Source: Cornus controversa | Lineage: Eukaryota; Streptophyta; Magnoliopsida; Cornales; Cornaceae | NCBI GenBank assembly: GCA_026545225.1 | Contig: CM048845.1 | Coordinates: 65,299,033-65,363,032, forward strand | Length of the DNA stretch: 64,000 nt | Direction of reading: 5' to 3' | Part shown: positions 32,832-46,016 of the stretch, piece after piece | Position numbering within the stretch: position 1 is the stretch's first letter | Layout: each line of letters starts with the position of its first letter | Notes under the pieces: model-generated | The model's input: the letters and a program-made list of their open reading frames with translations, nothing else | Told to the model about the DNA's origin: nothing | Database searches by the model: none | Position numbers and translations under genes: made by a program

Positions 32832-33241
32832 TGTAAGGGCAAAATTCTCTCTCAGTCCAATGGGCTGAACTGATACACAAATGGACCAGGCCCAAGTTGG
32901 TTTGAGCTCAAGTATCAGTAAAAGGCACAACGGGCTGGGTCAAAAATTATAAAAGGCCAAGTCGCTCCACTTAAAGGCTTAAAAACCCCAACTTAAATAC
33001 ATGTTTGAACTCAAAAGGAATTCAAATCCTTGAGAGTAAAATTAGTTGTAAATAAGAGAATTAGAGTCCTAAAAGGATTCTGATTTCAACTTGTATAAAT
33101 ATCCAAAGAAATTGAATGAAAGGGATCCAAGAATCCTCTCTTGAAATTTCTCTCTAGTAAATATTGTGTTCTTAGTTTATATTGGGTGTGTGCATTAAAT
33201 TGATTAGTAATAATTAATTAAGCAATTTTTTTGTACTTACA
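32832..33241 (+). repeat. 3' LTR of the Tat element
   Basis: 410 bp, partner of 19200-19609. Preceded by the purine-rich tract at about 32811-32829. Confidence 0.92.
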
Positions 33242-33465
33242 AACTGGTAAAACAAATCAGACCAGACTGGATCGATTGTTCATGGTTCAATTCAGTCTTA
33301 GTTCCAAAAATATGGAATATTTTATAAATAGTTCGGTTATGATTTGGGGTCTTATAGGACCGAATCGAACCATTATTTAAATTATATATATATTTATGTA
33401 TTTTATATAATATAAATAATTGAAAATTCAGACTAGCCTTTTAGCCACTCACCTATATATAATAA

Positions 33466-33500
<35 letters not shown>

Positions 33501-33665
33501 TATATATTGGATTGAATTATAAAAAAGCCTAGAACTGAAACAAACCATTTTCTCATGATTTGGTTCTATTAATTTCATAGTTCGGTTTGGTTCAATTTTT
33601 TATGAAATTGTTAAGATTGGTTTTGTTCCAAAACATTTCAAAACCAGTCTAATCTAAAGTGGCTC
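33242..33665. mobile_element. Right part of the split hAT-like MITE
   Basis: Sequence such as 'gttcatggttcaattcag', 'agttcggttatgatttgg', 'gaccgaatcgaacc' and 'tagttcggtttggttcaa' is typical of AT-rich hAT-like elements. It begins at the exact end of the Tat LTR and continues the piece at 19165-19199. A TA run (about 33473-33495) sits inside. The far end is degenerate. Confidence 0.5.
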
Positions 33666-33780
33666 AACCTGAAACTCACTTTAAAAGTTAAATTTGTATC
33701 CATATTTTTTAAAGGAAAATGATTTATAAATCGATTTCCCAAATTGATGTCGATAATTGATGAAGTTTTTATCCTTTTGA

Positions 33781-34794
33781 TGTAATGGGGACAAATATCC
33801 CTTCATTTGACATAGCGGAATCAAATCGTAAACAAGCACACAATATTTTACATGTTTCGGTAAAACTTGACCTATGTCCACGGAGAGAGAAAATTCAATT
33901 ATCATAAAAAAAGAAGAGATATACAACTGTAGAGAATGTCCACCCATTTATTGCATCTCTACTCACACCCACACTTTTATGTTCTCATTCACTCCTTCAT
34001 TCTTTTCTTCTCTACTTTCTCCACTCAACTTCCTCTTTATTTATAGAGATTTCATAACTCTAACTTGGTGAACAAGTAATACAAATCCTTATTGGGTATG
34101 GAATACAACTATTTGGGGCTCAAGTACAATTACTTTAAGCCCAAGTCTAATAAAGCATTTTCAAATAAATACAACCCAAAACCCAATCTAATAAGAATTT
34201 GAGACATACATAACAATCTTCATCTTGGCAAAAATTATCCACATTGATTAAAGATCACCAGCTCAATCATCATTTTTTTTTATTGTGGTTTATGGTTGAA
34301 TCTTTGTCAACCAACTATTGAACTCCCTAGGATGAACCGTTGACAAACTCTCATAGATGAACATTCGGCTCTAATACCATTTGTTGGGAAAAACATGCCC
34401 CTTCGCTTGGACAAAAGAAGCAAATCATAAATAAGCACACATAATAACACATTTTTTTACGTAGTTCAGTCAAACTCGACCTACGTCCACGGAGAGAAGA
34501 AATTTCATTATCAACAAGAAAAGAGATATACAATTGTAGAGAATGTCCACCCATTTATTGCATCTCTTTACTCTCATCCACTATCTTCTCTTCTCACTCA
34601 TTTCTTCGTTCTTTTCTTCTCTACATTCTCCACTCAACTCCCTCTTTATTTATAGATAGTTCTTAACCCTAGCTTGGTGAACAAGTAATACAACTACTTG
34701 ATACTCAAGTACAATTACTTTGGGACAAGTCTAACAAAATATTTTCAAACACATACAACTCAAAATCTAATCCAATAAGAATATATACATAACA
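33781..34794 (-). mobile_element. TRIM: miniature Copia-type LTR element
   Basis: Two related direct repeats, 33781-34215 and 34382-34794, perhaps 80% alike, flank only 166 bp. On the minus strand each starts TGTTATGTAT, and the right one ends TTCCCAACA. That end is followed after 2 nt by TGGTATTAGAGCC, a near-perfect initiator-Met tRNA primer site. 'AAGATGAAGA', next to the left copy, is a plausible polypurine tract. A 1-kb element with LTRs, primer site and tract but no genes is a TRIM. The divergence suggests an old copy; I saw no clean target duplication. Confidence 0.82.
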
Positions 34795-35459
34795 TGATGC
34801 AGTAGATGAGACCCACACTTTGGTTTATTAGGTTTATCTAAGGGATAACAAATCATCTCCCTACACATAATAACTTAAAAAATAGGACCAAATAACATTG
34901 TTAAATGAAGATGGAGACAATATGTACCATATGTCGTAGCTAAGATATGGGGTTTACCTCATACATGGGATCATTTTTCCTTCACAGAGGGTGTAAATCC
35001 CCCCTCTAGATTACCACCTTACTATGTGAATATATTTACTCTATCATCAAAGCCTTATATGTCTCTCATATTATCTCATTATATTAATTACCACCCTAAT
35101 AGGGTTGTGTCCCCTCGAGTAGGGGTTCACTGGTCAATACAGAGGAGGAGGTTTTGTACCTCCATAGTGCTGGGATTTATGAAGCTTAACGAACCACTGC
35201 ATGATATTTTTCTAAACTATCAGTTTTTCTTGGTATTTTCCTTCTATCAATCTTTCTCTCTTACTTTTCTTCTTATTCTTTGTTTTTCTTCCACTCATTG
35301 ATCTTACCCAACACTTTCCATCCACTATTCTACCTTTTGGGTTCTGTCGAATCCAGGTTTTTTCTTGGTTTAAGCAAAGATCCTTTGGTGTTCTTACGAT
35401 ATTTGTTTCCTCCATCTCATTCAAAGTTATCCTGCTAGTTTTTCTCATTGTTGCTCATC
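34795..35459. other. No gene seen; possible 5' part of the second L1
   Basis: No domain is recognisable. Pyrimidine-rich sequence at 35220-35300 may be part of the L1 5' untranslated region. The overlapping 91-codon plus and 78-codon minus frames match nothing known. Confidence 0.4.
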
Positions 35460-36669
35460 ACCTTATGACCATGGCAAGTCACATATTGATTTGCTGGAAA
35501 ATATTTCTCTAATCATTGACAAACACTATGCAATTCTTATTTTTGAGGCGGATACCGGGGAAGGGGTCCAGATGTGTCATCTCAATTTATTTGGGAAAAT
35601 TTGGACTGAAAAGGGAGTGAGTCTCACAAGAGTTAAGGTGGTTTTTGGGAGCATTTGAAACTTGGAGCAGTCCTTGGTTATGTATAAAGTGATAAAAATA
35701 TTTTCCAGTTCGTGACCCTAGAGGAACGAACTCGGAAGAGAATTTTGTTGGGGGATCCTTGGAGTTTTGATAATCACCTTGTGGTGCTTCAAAAATGGTC
35801 TAAAAGGCTTTAGTTCACAAATACGCACTTCTAAAGTACTGAGTTTTGGGTCCAAGTGATGGATCTCCCACTTGGTTTCTTTACATTTGAAGTGGTTCCA
35901 GGCTTATAGAATGTTTTGTTCGCTGTCATAAAATTGAAATTCGAGATAAAGGCCCATTTAGTGGTAGAGTGCTTCGACTCTGCGTGGAAGTTGATATATC
36001 CAAACTTTTAATAAGGGGTTTTAAGCTTCAATAGAAGTCAAATCCATTTATTTGGGCACCCGTTTGCTATGAAAAACTCTGTAATTTATGTTATAAGTGT
36101 GGACTCATTGGCCATCAATCATGTCAGTTTCCACCATAGAGGACCTGGGTAATCTTTCTACTGAGTACGAAGTAAGTATGGGACATGGTTACATGCTCAA
36201 AGTGGTATTAGAAGAGATATTTAGAAAATTCATGGTAATCAAACAGTTAATTTTTTATCCCAGCACTGGTTATTTGAAAATTTTGGTGAATTTTTGGCAC
36301 CAAAAACCTCTTATTCTATGTCTCCGGACATGTTGACTCCACTGTGGCAAATCTGAGGTAGTCATGATGCCTCATTGCCTATGCGACAACATGCTTAGAT
36401 GGCATCATCAAACCCATAGTCCATGATGATTACTTTGACTGACGATTGTTGCATGGACCATCATGATGTCATAGTGGACCCACTAGGAGGGAATCAACTA
36501 ACTATGGGTTCTCTAATTGAAGCGAGTTGTAGCTCTAAGCCCAGCCCAACCCTAAACCTAACTGATAAAGTTTGGGATTAATTAGGTGTTGTGAATATGG
36601 ATTTGGAGGCTCATCTAGCCCAATTAGTTTCAGGACAACTTACTAAACCTGGCCTTTTCAAAGATGAGG

Positions 36670-38850
36670 TGTCATGCCCCAAAATTCAGACCATTGAAAC
36701 ATCTCCGGTATGAGTCCAAACTCCAGGTTATGAGGTGTCAAGATTGCTCGGTCGTTATCCCATAACCCGAACAACCATGGCAATTACCATTTATCACCCT
36801 CGGCTCCGATACAGACCACCAAGACTAATCGTGAACGCTTAATTAGTTCATCTTAAATCCCTATGTGGGATACTTAAAATCTAAACCCAATGTTTAATCA
36901 CCATGCTCATGAGAAAACTAGCTTATGTGATCACCATCATGTTAAGGTGTGTCCCCTAGGCTCTCGTGCACTCAACCCCAACTCTTAAGTCATAGCAGCA
37001 CCTAATCGGCCCATTCTACAGGTTTCTGTCGGTTGATGGACATTCCACCAGTCAGCTGAAACTTGGGCAATTCATCGGTCGACTAACTAATTATTTCGAT
37101 CAACTGGAAGGAACTTTCGGTCGATCGAAACAGGTTCCTGCAAAGTCTACAATTACAAACTCTCGGGATCTCCATAGTATCGGTCGGCTGAAGGATGGTT
37201 CAGGCGACTGAAACTCCCCTGAACCTACTACTTCCTGTTTTTAAGCCTAAACATACACCACATTGCATCCACAACTCAATGGAACCTCCCAACTCACCAT
37301 TTCCTCATCTCAACCATTCCCAAAAATAATTACATTTTGGACATGCATTCTAAAATAACTACTAAAAAGTTTCAAAGGACCCTATTTACGCTTCACACCA
37401 ACTCATTGTTGGGGAGACTCCGTTATCTCTTTGCCATGCCCTGAAAATAGTTTATATACGTGGGATGAGTTCTTGCATGCTCAGTATAAATGCCTAAAAC
37501 ACAATTCCTAAAGTTTGTGAATACCACATAACATGTAATCACATTACACACATATATCACCATATCATAATAGGGACATGTTCACATTTCAATATCAATA
37601 CCATGCATCATATGCTTTGTATCCATAATACCATGTCCCTCCCATCTGTCTCACACACACACACACACACACAAAACTTAAAATTCAGACTCCTGTGACA
37701 GCCCATCCGATGTTTATTCATTTTTCTTCGAACACCCGAACTCCATAGTCGGTCCATTCTAGCTTATACTCGAACTCCTTAGTCGGTCCATTCGATGTTC
37801 CTACTCCCTCTCACATAAACCCTCATAGTCATGTATGTGCAATGCATCTGCAATTCATGTTTTCATGCTCATGTCCATATTCTTTCATGTCAAAGCATCT
37901 ATTTCAACAATAAAAACATGATTTACAACTAATCATGCTCTTTAAGGCAATAATCAAATACTTAGATGTCACACTCACGTATACACATAAAATATGTATA
38001 AATTCTTCACATTTTTCACATAACATGCTATATAGCCACATATGACATTTCTAACACATAATCACATCTATTCATGGTAAGAATTCATTCTATTGCATAA
38101 TCTAGCATGCCTTAACTTTGAAAATACACAAATATACGTATATAACCAATTGGATGTCATAGGCACCCAATATACTCACACAAACCCTGAATTTCATGGT
38201 TTAGGCATCCCTACCTTAACTTAGAATAGATTCTAAACAAAACCCCCAAATCTCCTCAAAACAAAATTACTCAAATTGGACTTTGTTCCAATCAAATGGA
38301 AGTACTCAACTTGTAAAACAACATTTCCTTCTTCGATGTCTTCCAAATCAAGCTCTAAGTCTCTCAAAATCTAGAAAGAAGCAATGAGAAGTGTAGAGAG
38401 AAGGTGGAGCACCTTTGGACGGTAGCTAAAGAGAGATAAATGAGTGGCTTGAATGTTTTCTCTTCTATTTATAGCCCTAACTTTGTCAAATGACCAAAAT
38501 GCTCCTAGTCACTTAACGCACCTTCCCGACCTCCGTTTTTAATTTTGAAAACTCCTACAGTCTTGAAATCTATTCCTTACCTCTTCTAATATTATAAATA
38601 GTTTAATCTCAATAATAATTATTTTTTAAAAAATATCCGGTTTCCCCTGCCTACTTGACCCGCGTCGAGGGTCCCACAGACTCGAAAATCTCAAATTGAA
38701 CCAAACGTTCGCAAAACTTCCCCAAACCCTCATTTAAGCCTCCAAACATGTATTTCTCATTTAAAACATGCATATAATCATTTAATTCACTTTTGTGCCA
38801 ATAAATGAAAATAAAATGAAAATCGGCCAAAAATGGTTACGGTTTTTATA
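36670..38850 (-). mobile_element. Solo chromovirus-type LTR inserted in the L1 ORF1 region
   Basis: 2181 bp, flanked by TGAGG on both sides (36665-36669 and 38851-38855). On the minus strand it ends TTTTGGGGCATGACA, like the LTR at 23233-25331. Its other end reads TATAAAAACC, a degenerate form of the TGTAAGATCC start. Inside are a CA run (about 37650-37672), 'ggtcgatcgaaacagg' phrases and 'tttatagccctaact'. No coding sequence is present. It resembles the LTR at 39933-44000, especially around 38500-38540. Confidence 0.85.
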
Positions 38851-41454
38851 TGAGGTTCGTCCTTTTCAATTGGACTTGGTCTAAATCTAGGCTCTAGGTA
38901 GAATACTTTCTCTTAAAAAGTTGGGCTAGACTTGTCAAGGGTAAAAGAGGCTTCATTAAAGATAATCCAAGGTTAATGAAATCACATATTTGGTCAAAGT
39001 GATGAAAATATCTAGGGTAAAACATGATATCACAAGTCCTACTTCAAAGAAGCTCAAAAAAAATATGACAAGCACTTGAGAGCCGCGACAACATAATCAT
39101 ATAGAGGAGTCTCAACCTCCAAGGTTCATTTCTATTGTTGGTATTTCTCATACTCGTGATCTCGACAATGAGGTGGTGGAAACGAGTCTAAAATGGCCCC
39201 ATAGGGATCAATGAAACTATTAGATTAGAACTGTCAGGGTGTGGGGAACCCCTTGACAATCCAATAATTAAAGAAGCTCAATTTACTTCATTGCTTTGAA
39301 TTAATTGCTCTATTAGAAACAAAGAATGGTCAAGAGAGAATTCAAACCCTATAAAAAAAGTTGAGGATGAATTATAGTTGGTGCATTAATTTTAATGGTT
39401 GAGTTGGTGGTATTGTTTTGTTTTGAAAAGAGGATGGTTGTCTACATGTCATTGATCACTATGATTTCTAAATCACTATTGCTCTGAAATATATTCTAAT
39501 TAGGCATTTGTTCTTTACCGTCTTTAATGGTAGTTCAAATGATCGAATTCAAGTATCCCAGTGGAAAATTTTGAAGTATAAAAATCCAGCCTGGCTTTTA
39601 TGGTGGGTTTTGATTGGTGACTTTGATTATGTTTTATGGCCTACAGAGAAACATAGAGGGTTGGTTAAGCCCGTATGGGTTCCAAATTTTTTTTTAAACT
39701 GGTTGAGAATTGTTGCCTTATTGATTTGGGGTATGATGGATACCCTTTTACCTGGTGTAACCATCGTAGTATATCCACTAATATTCAGGAAATGTTGGAT
39801 AGAACATTGGTTACTAGCAAGTGGCGATCTTGTCACGCCCCAAATTTTCGTACCCATAACGATACAAGAACTCAAGGGTGAGAATGGGAAACATCAACAC
39901 ACCTTGTCCTTTATTATGCTCTAATACAATGTTGTCACACCCTAATTTTTGAGTAACCAGAGACTCCGTCTCCAAGCTCAAATCTCAAGAGTGAACCCGT
40001 CCATTTAGCCCCAATGAACCATTTCAACCTTTAAATTAATGCAGAAGCTTAATCACGTACTTGTACTTGTATATGTACAATTCAACATCAACTAATCCTA
40101 ATGGGCCCCACACGTGGTCACACATGCACATCCAACATTATTCCTATCTTTAATCTAGCTGTGGACTACAAGTTCGATTGATCGAAATCTACCCTTCGAT
40201 TAATCGCCCTTAGACCTCGATCAATCGTTAGTCTATCGAAGTACTATTGTAATCACGCTAGAATTTGAAGTCCAATACCATCGAAAAATTCTGATAGGTG
40301 CTTCATTAATTGAAAAGGTGTCTTCGATTAATCGAAAAGCACTTCGACTGAAATCTTGATACTTCACATATAAACAATTTCATGCCCAAATCTCATTCAT
40401 AAACATGCATACATTTTTCCTTGAAATACAACACATCTAAAGTGGCCCAAAGTATGCATAACATGATTAAATTATATTAAAAAATGACATTCATACATAA
40501 ACGTACTTGAAACATATACATTAAGTGCAAATTCATAATTAGCGGCACAAACGCATAAATACAATGTTTAAAAAGCTTATATTTCCTTATACAATTCTAA
40601 ATGCACCATGTCTACACTCCGAACGTGCATAATACCAAAAACAACCCAAAAGAGAGTTTTCCTAACTCTAAGCTTAACTCACGGTTGCTCACCATCCACA
40701 ACCTCCTTGTCATGCCCTGAAAATGTTAGTGTAGGGGGATGAGCAATTTCAATGGCTCAAAGTAATATGTTGTGCAATCTATTGAAGTTCATATTTAATC
40801 TCAATGCACAAAATACAATTCAACATGTATAACATAGCTACACGTCGTGCTTCCTAGCATTATAGTCAAAACCAAGACTTTCATATCAGATGACATATAT
40901 ATACATCAAACTACTTAACAACCACAAAGTTCACAAACATGCTTCAATGTGCAATATCATTATATTTATAACATATGACATAATTGAAATCCACTCAATT
41001 CACATTACACACATTGTTACACTTAAGACTCAAATCGCTCTCAGAATTAGAATCACACTTACAAACACAATCCAAATACGTGCCGAAGCCCCATACCCCA
41101 TATTTTAGTTATTTTTGGGCTACCAACCCTCTTGCTCAAGTTTGAGGACCTTTAGCCCCAGAGGACATGTTTTTTATCTATTTTGTACATGAGCCACTTT
41201 CAAGATAGCACCTCTAACACACAAAACATGTCACATCTTGCATATACATTCACAAGTATAGATGCATTGCACCCATTTCATGTCCTATGTTCATTTCTAG
41301 TATGTCATGCAGAAATTCATATTGACACATGCATACATTCAACCTCCAAAACTAGGTTTTCAATACATCACCAAAATCTCATATATGCAATATACTTCAT
41401 ATAAGGCATACACTAACAATTCATGTATTCTATATCACACATTGATCATTTTCT

Positions 41455-43235
41455 ATTATGGCTGTAACTCGGGCGGGCTCAACCCGGCCCAACCCGAACC
41501 CAGCCCAAAAATTTTCGGGCCTGAGTTGTATATATTAAATCACGGGCCGAGCTCGGACTGAATTTTTGGAACCCGAATTTAATTCGGGCCGGACTGCTAT
41601 TAATTCCAACCCGGGCTCAACCCGAGCCCTGCCCGTATTGCGAACCCAAGTAACCCGACCTCAATATGTATAAAAATTCAGCTGTCATGAAGAATCAAAC
41701 CTGGCTCTAAATTTCTAAATGCAAGGGCTCTGACCATAATGCCAACAACTTCTCTTATGTAATATGAGACTAATAAATATATTTATTTAATTTATCTTGG
41801 AAAGCTAATCAAATACTAGTATTTTTTTTAGTAATACCTTAGTGTTAATATTTATTATTTTATTTTCAAATGTATAAGATTATTTTATTTTCCAATATGT
41901 TATATATTGTATAAATGCTCATTTACAAAAAGCAATAGTGTATGAGATTAATCAACAATAAATCAATTTTAAGACAAGATAAATTTGAATTGAAGATTAA
42001 TATAACACTTACAATTCAAATCATGTGTTAATATTTATTAATTTATTTTCAAATGTATAAGATTATTTTATTTTCCAACATGTTATATACTGTATAAATC
42101 AATTTTAAGACAAGATAAAGTTGAATTGAAGATTAATATAACACTTACAATTCAAATCATTAGTACAACCAAAGATCTACACTAGCTTGCATGATTTATA
42201 CATCAATTAATAAAAATCCCCAATTGAAATGTAAATAATCCACATAACATACTTATACACATTTTATTCCTAGCTTTACAATACATACGTATATCTATTT
42301 CACAAATTCAAAAGATAACCAAATGGAACTGACTAATGATCATCCTAAAAGTGCGGATCTCGTTTCCGATAATCTGACCAACTTTCTACCTTTTCAGGAT
42401 TTTTTTCTTCTTGCCGTCGATATGTGTGTGTGTATATATATATATATCTTGTATCTCCCTTCTAATGTCCTCTTTCTATTTCTTATTCACTCTATGTGAA
42501 TATAGAATGTCCAATTGCCATTAGGATTGGAGCCGACTTTGTACATAAAAGTAATAAGTAATAACTTATCATATAAGAGTTACAGTGTCCCAAGATATAT
42601 AGTATATTATTCTAATTAGTTAGTCATGTGTCTAAAAACTCAATTAGATTGATTGATGGATTTAAATCATTTAATCTAAATATTTAATTTTATGAAATTA
42701 ATTTTTTTTTTAGTGTCCCGAGATATATAGTATAGCATATTAGTTAAAGTAATATAAGTTATACTACTCCTTTATTTTTTGTCAATAATATTTCAACATT
42801 AATATATATTAGAATGTTAATATTGTATTAATGTCGAGAGATATTAACGAGGATCTAAAAAATATGTTAATTTAATGAGATGTATACTTCATATTTGTTC
42901 TCGATGCTCTATTATTTAAGTGAGATTATTGTTTTTATTTGATTTTAAGATATAGTGAAAATTGTGTCATTGATGTAGTTAATAATATAATTTATAACCT
43001 TTTTTGTTATATTTAAAGGGAGGAAATATTATTGTAATTTAATTAATGTTTTAAATTTATTTTAATAAATGGTCCAAACTATTAGTTTTATATATTAAAT
43101 ATTAATGTTTCATTTTATATAAACAAGAGACAGTGTTGGAAGAGTGGTAGGAGTGTATAACTGAATTTGAGGTCTTGTGGAAGGGATGATGCTCGATTCC
43201 TCATAGTAATAATATATTTTTTCAATAAGAAGACC
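41455..43235. mobile_element. AT-rich insertion in the LTR, with hAT-like ends
   Basis: The left part (41460-41660) is GC-rich, with 'actcgggcgggctcaacccg', 'gaacccagccc' and 'acccgggctcaacccgagc'. This style is typical of non-autonomous hAT-like plant elements. Its right part (43130-43200, 'ggaagagtggtaggagtg' to 'gatgctcgattcctca') resembles the reverse complement of 41685-41760. No transposase was seen. The boundaries are approximate. Confidence 0.4.
41843..42160. repeat. Tandem duplication with one shortened unit
   Basis: The unit at 41843-42025 ('tgttaatatttatta' to 'cacttacaattcaaatcat') is repeated at 42026-42160 without an internal stretch of about 48 bp. Confidence 0.85.
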
Positions 43236-45822
43236 CAAACTCGAAAACGTATACATATCAATTTTAACAATAATTTCATATCAAAAGTTCATAAAATTCA
43301 TATATAACATGAAAACATTCATTTTATGCTTTTTACATGAAATTAAACTTGAAACGAAAGACACAACACACATCCTCTACCTCAAGAGATACAATCTCTA
43401 GCTATCCTTCAAAATCACCAACACCAAATTGTCCAAACTTCACTTTGTTCGGTTCCAAGCGACACCCTTGTCACGTAGAACAAACTTTCCTTCACCTGCA
43501 CCTTCCGAATCAAGCTTTAAGGGGCTCCGAATCTTGGAGAGAAGCTAGAGGGCTTGTGTGGCAAGATAGAAGAGAGATATGCAAAATTTTAGAGAGAAAA
43601 TGGCTGTAAATATTTGCCCCTTAGATATTTATAAGGTCTAGGGTGTAAAATGACCAAAACGTCCCTAGTCACTTAACGTACCTTCTCGATTTCCGTTTTT
43701 GAATTCAAAAGCGGCTATGACTTTGAAATCAACTCTTTGTCTCTTATAATATTCTAATTGGTTTATAAACAAAAATAAGATTTTCAAGAAAAATATCCGA
43801 ATTTCCGGACCCACCTGACCCCCTTCACGGGTTCCGACGATCCAAAATTTCAAAATGACCCAGATGATTCACAAAACTATCCGGACATCAAAACAAGTCT
43901 CCACGTATGTAAATTAAATTTAAAACACACACAAATCATTTTATGATACTAATTCAAAAAATAAATAAATAAAAGAAAAAAATCGCATCTATACATATCA
44001 TTTATCTCAAGGGCGAAACTATTGCACATCACAGTTACACGTTCGGATCACTGCGCTTTGTTATTGGATCTTGCCCCCTGTTTTTACAAGAGAGGTGGTT
44101 GAAAATGCATGTTGCTTGACTGTTTGTGATTTTCACATGTTCCAATGGGTTGCGAAGATTAAGACTTATAAACAACTTTAGTTCAATTGGTCAGAGCTAG
44201 AAATCATAATTTCCAATGTAACATTGAGCTGCATGAACGCCATCTCCAATTGCAGTAATATTGGCGGGAGAAGGAGCTCTATTGGTTCCAGAAATCAGGA
44301 CTTCAATGGCTTAAGTTTGGGGATAAATTTTTAAAAAAATTTCATGCATCTATAATTCGCAGAAGAAGGAGAAATCATATCTCAAAGGTTGAAGACTCTG
44401 CCGGTCGGAAGCAAGAGGACGAATCTCATGTGAAATCTTTATTCCTTAATTATTTTTAAAATCTTTTCCAATCACAAACCCTTTGCAACATTGATCAATT
44501 TATTCATCATGTTCCAGTCAAGTTTGTTGCCGATATGAATCAGAAGCTTATGGAACTTCCCTTTGAAGTGGAAATCCAACAAACAGTCTTTGAGATGCCA
44601 TTTTTAAAGCTCTGGGACCGGAGGAATGACTCCATATATTCTGCCAGGCTTCAATTACTGAGCTCTAATCGATTCAGTGAATATTGAAGGATTATAAAAG
44701 GGCATCTGAGCAACAGATAAATTTTTCTAAGTCTTCAGTATTCTTTTCTAAAAATACTCATGCTGAACTTCGCAACAATTTATGCCAACTATTGGGTATT
44801 GCTGAGGAAGGGTTGAAAGCCAAATATCTAGTGATGCCAACACTCATTGGCCATTTCAAGTGGGACAGTTTCCAATATGTCCTTCAAAGAGTGTAAGATT
44901 GTTTGGAAAACTGAAAATCAAACCTTCTCTCTGATGGTGAGAAAGAAGTTTTGCTGAAAGATGTACTCTGTTCTCGTTCTACTTACCTTAGAAAAAATTG
45001 TATTTGGCTCTCACCAAGCAGCTCAGAAAATTTTGATGGGGACGTCAAGATAGATTTAGATGTGTAAACTTGATACAATGGGGGGTTCTTTGTGAAAGCA
45101 AACAGAGGGGCAGTTTAGGCTTTCATAATATTGAGGCCTATAATACAACATTGTTAAAAAAACATGCTTGAACTTTTCTTGTTACCAAGAAGGGTCTTGC
45201 ATACCAATTGTTTAAAGCAAAATATTTTCCTTCTTGTAAGCTTTATTAGGCAGCAACCCATCCTGGGCTTGGTGGAGTATCTAGTCCACCTAACTTATTC
45301 TTAAGCAAAGGGCTTAATGGTCAATTGACAATGGCAAATCAATCAGCATTTGGAATGATAATTCGATACCAAGACTGGACCACACTCCCTCTTTTTCTCA
45401 CACCTCTATTGATGTGTAGAATGTGGCAAATTTAATTGATTTTCAATCTCAATATTGGAGGTTAGATCTGTTACAACATTTGTTCACCCAAACTGAAATG
45501 GCAGCCATTTGCCATTGTCATTTTAGCTTATGTAACCGAAATGATGAATTAAGGTGGGCTTCGGTTTCTACGGGGATGTTCAAATTTTCTTCTATCCAAG
45601 TCAATTCCTTTTCTGCTTGTGGGCTACTCTGGTTCGTGAGGCTCAGTATGGCTGCTTTTTGTTGTTGGAATTTATGGAAGTTCCGTAATCATATGGTTTT
45701 CAATGGGAATCTGTGGGAGCCCAATTTGGTGGTTTGTAAAACTATTTCACAGTTATGGGAATATGTTGAGGCTCTTGATTCCTCGAGGCATGTGCAGTCG
45801 GGTTTGTGCTCCGTGACTTTTT

Positions 45823-45995
45823 GAGCAATGCTACACGTCATGAAATTATTTCATGAATTTCTATCATGAATGATGTGGCAGGTAACGTGGAGAGTTATTA
45901 TCACTGAATCCCACCAATACTAACTCTCCACGTTACTTGCCACATCATTCATGATAAAAATTCATGAAATAATTTCATGACGTTTAGCATTTTTC
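45823..45995. mobile_element. Mutator-like MITE with 9-bp target duplication
   Basis: 173 bp, starting GAGCAATGCTACACGTCATG and ending CATGACGTTTAGCATTTTTC. Inverted arms of about 80 bp are nearly perfect and leave only a short loop. TGACTTTTT flanks it exactly (45814-45822 and 45996-46004). It sits in the 3' part of the second L1. Confidence 0.9.
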
Positions 45996-46016
45996 TGACT
46001 TTTTTTATCATTTCTC

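Larger units (their letters stand above)
19200..33241 (+). mobile_element. Old Ty3/gypsy Tat-lineage element with nested solo LTRs
   Basis: Two 410-bp direct repeats (19200-19609 and 32832-33241), starting TGTA and ending CTTACA, bound the element. They differ at about 46 positions by eye, roughly 89% identity, so it is old. The primer site ('TTGGCATCGTTTGTGAG') follows the left LTR by 2 nt, and a purine-rich tract ('gaagagaattaggggcaa') precedes the right LTR. Order inside: gag, protease, RT, RNase H, a second archaeal-type RNase H, integrase, hairpins and a tandem array, an antisense ORF, LTR. The second RNase H and the antisense ORF mark the Tat lineage. The coding part is clearly broken, with many disruptions. 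Two solo LTRs from other elements, about 3.5 kb together, lie inside it. Confidence 0.92.
39831..44002 (-). mobile_element. Chromovirus-type LTR with primer site and a short remnant, inside the L1 endonuclease region
   Basis: A minus-strand LTR from about 44000 down to 39933 ends GGGTGTGACA and is followed by 'TTGTATTAGAGC', a degenerate initiator-Met tRNA primer site. About 80 bp of internal remnant leads to a second end, TTGGGGCGTGACA, at 39831. So one whole LTR, the primer site and the tip of a second LTR remain. Flanks GATCT (39826-39830) and TATCT (44003-44007) are near-matching target duplications. The LTR is enlarged by an insertion of roughly 1.8 kb (about 41455-43235). Its flanks match the 36670-38850 LTR ('cctagtcacttaacg', 'tttccgttttt'). 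Confidence 0.72.

Noticed and set aside
43130-43210. tRNA gene or SINE
   Set aside because: Some tRNA-like words are present, but no complete A/B box pair or cloverleaf could be made; it more likely belongs to the hAT-like insertion.
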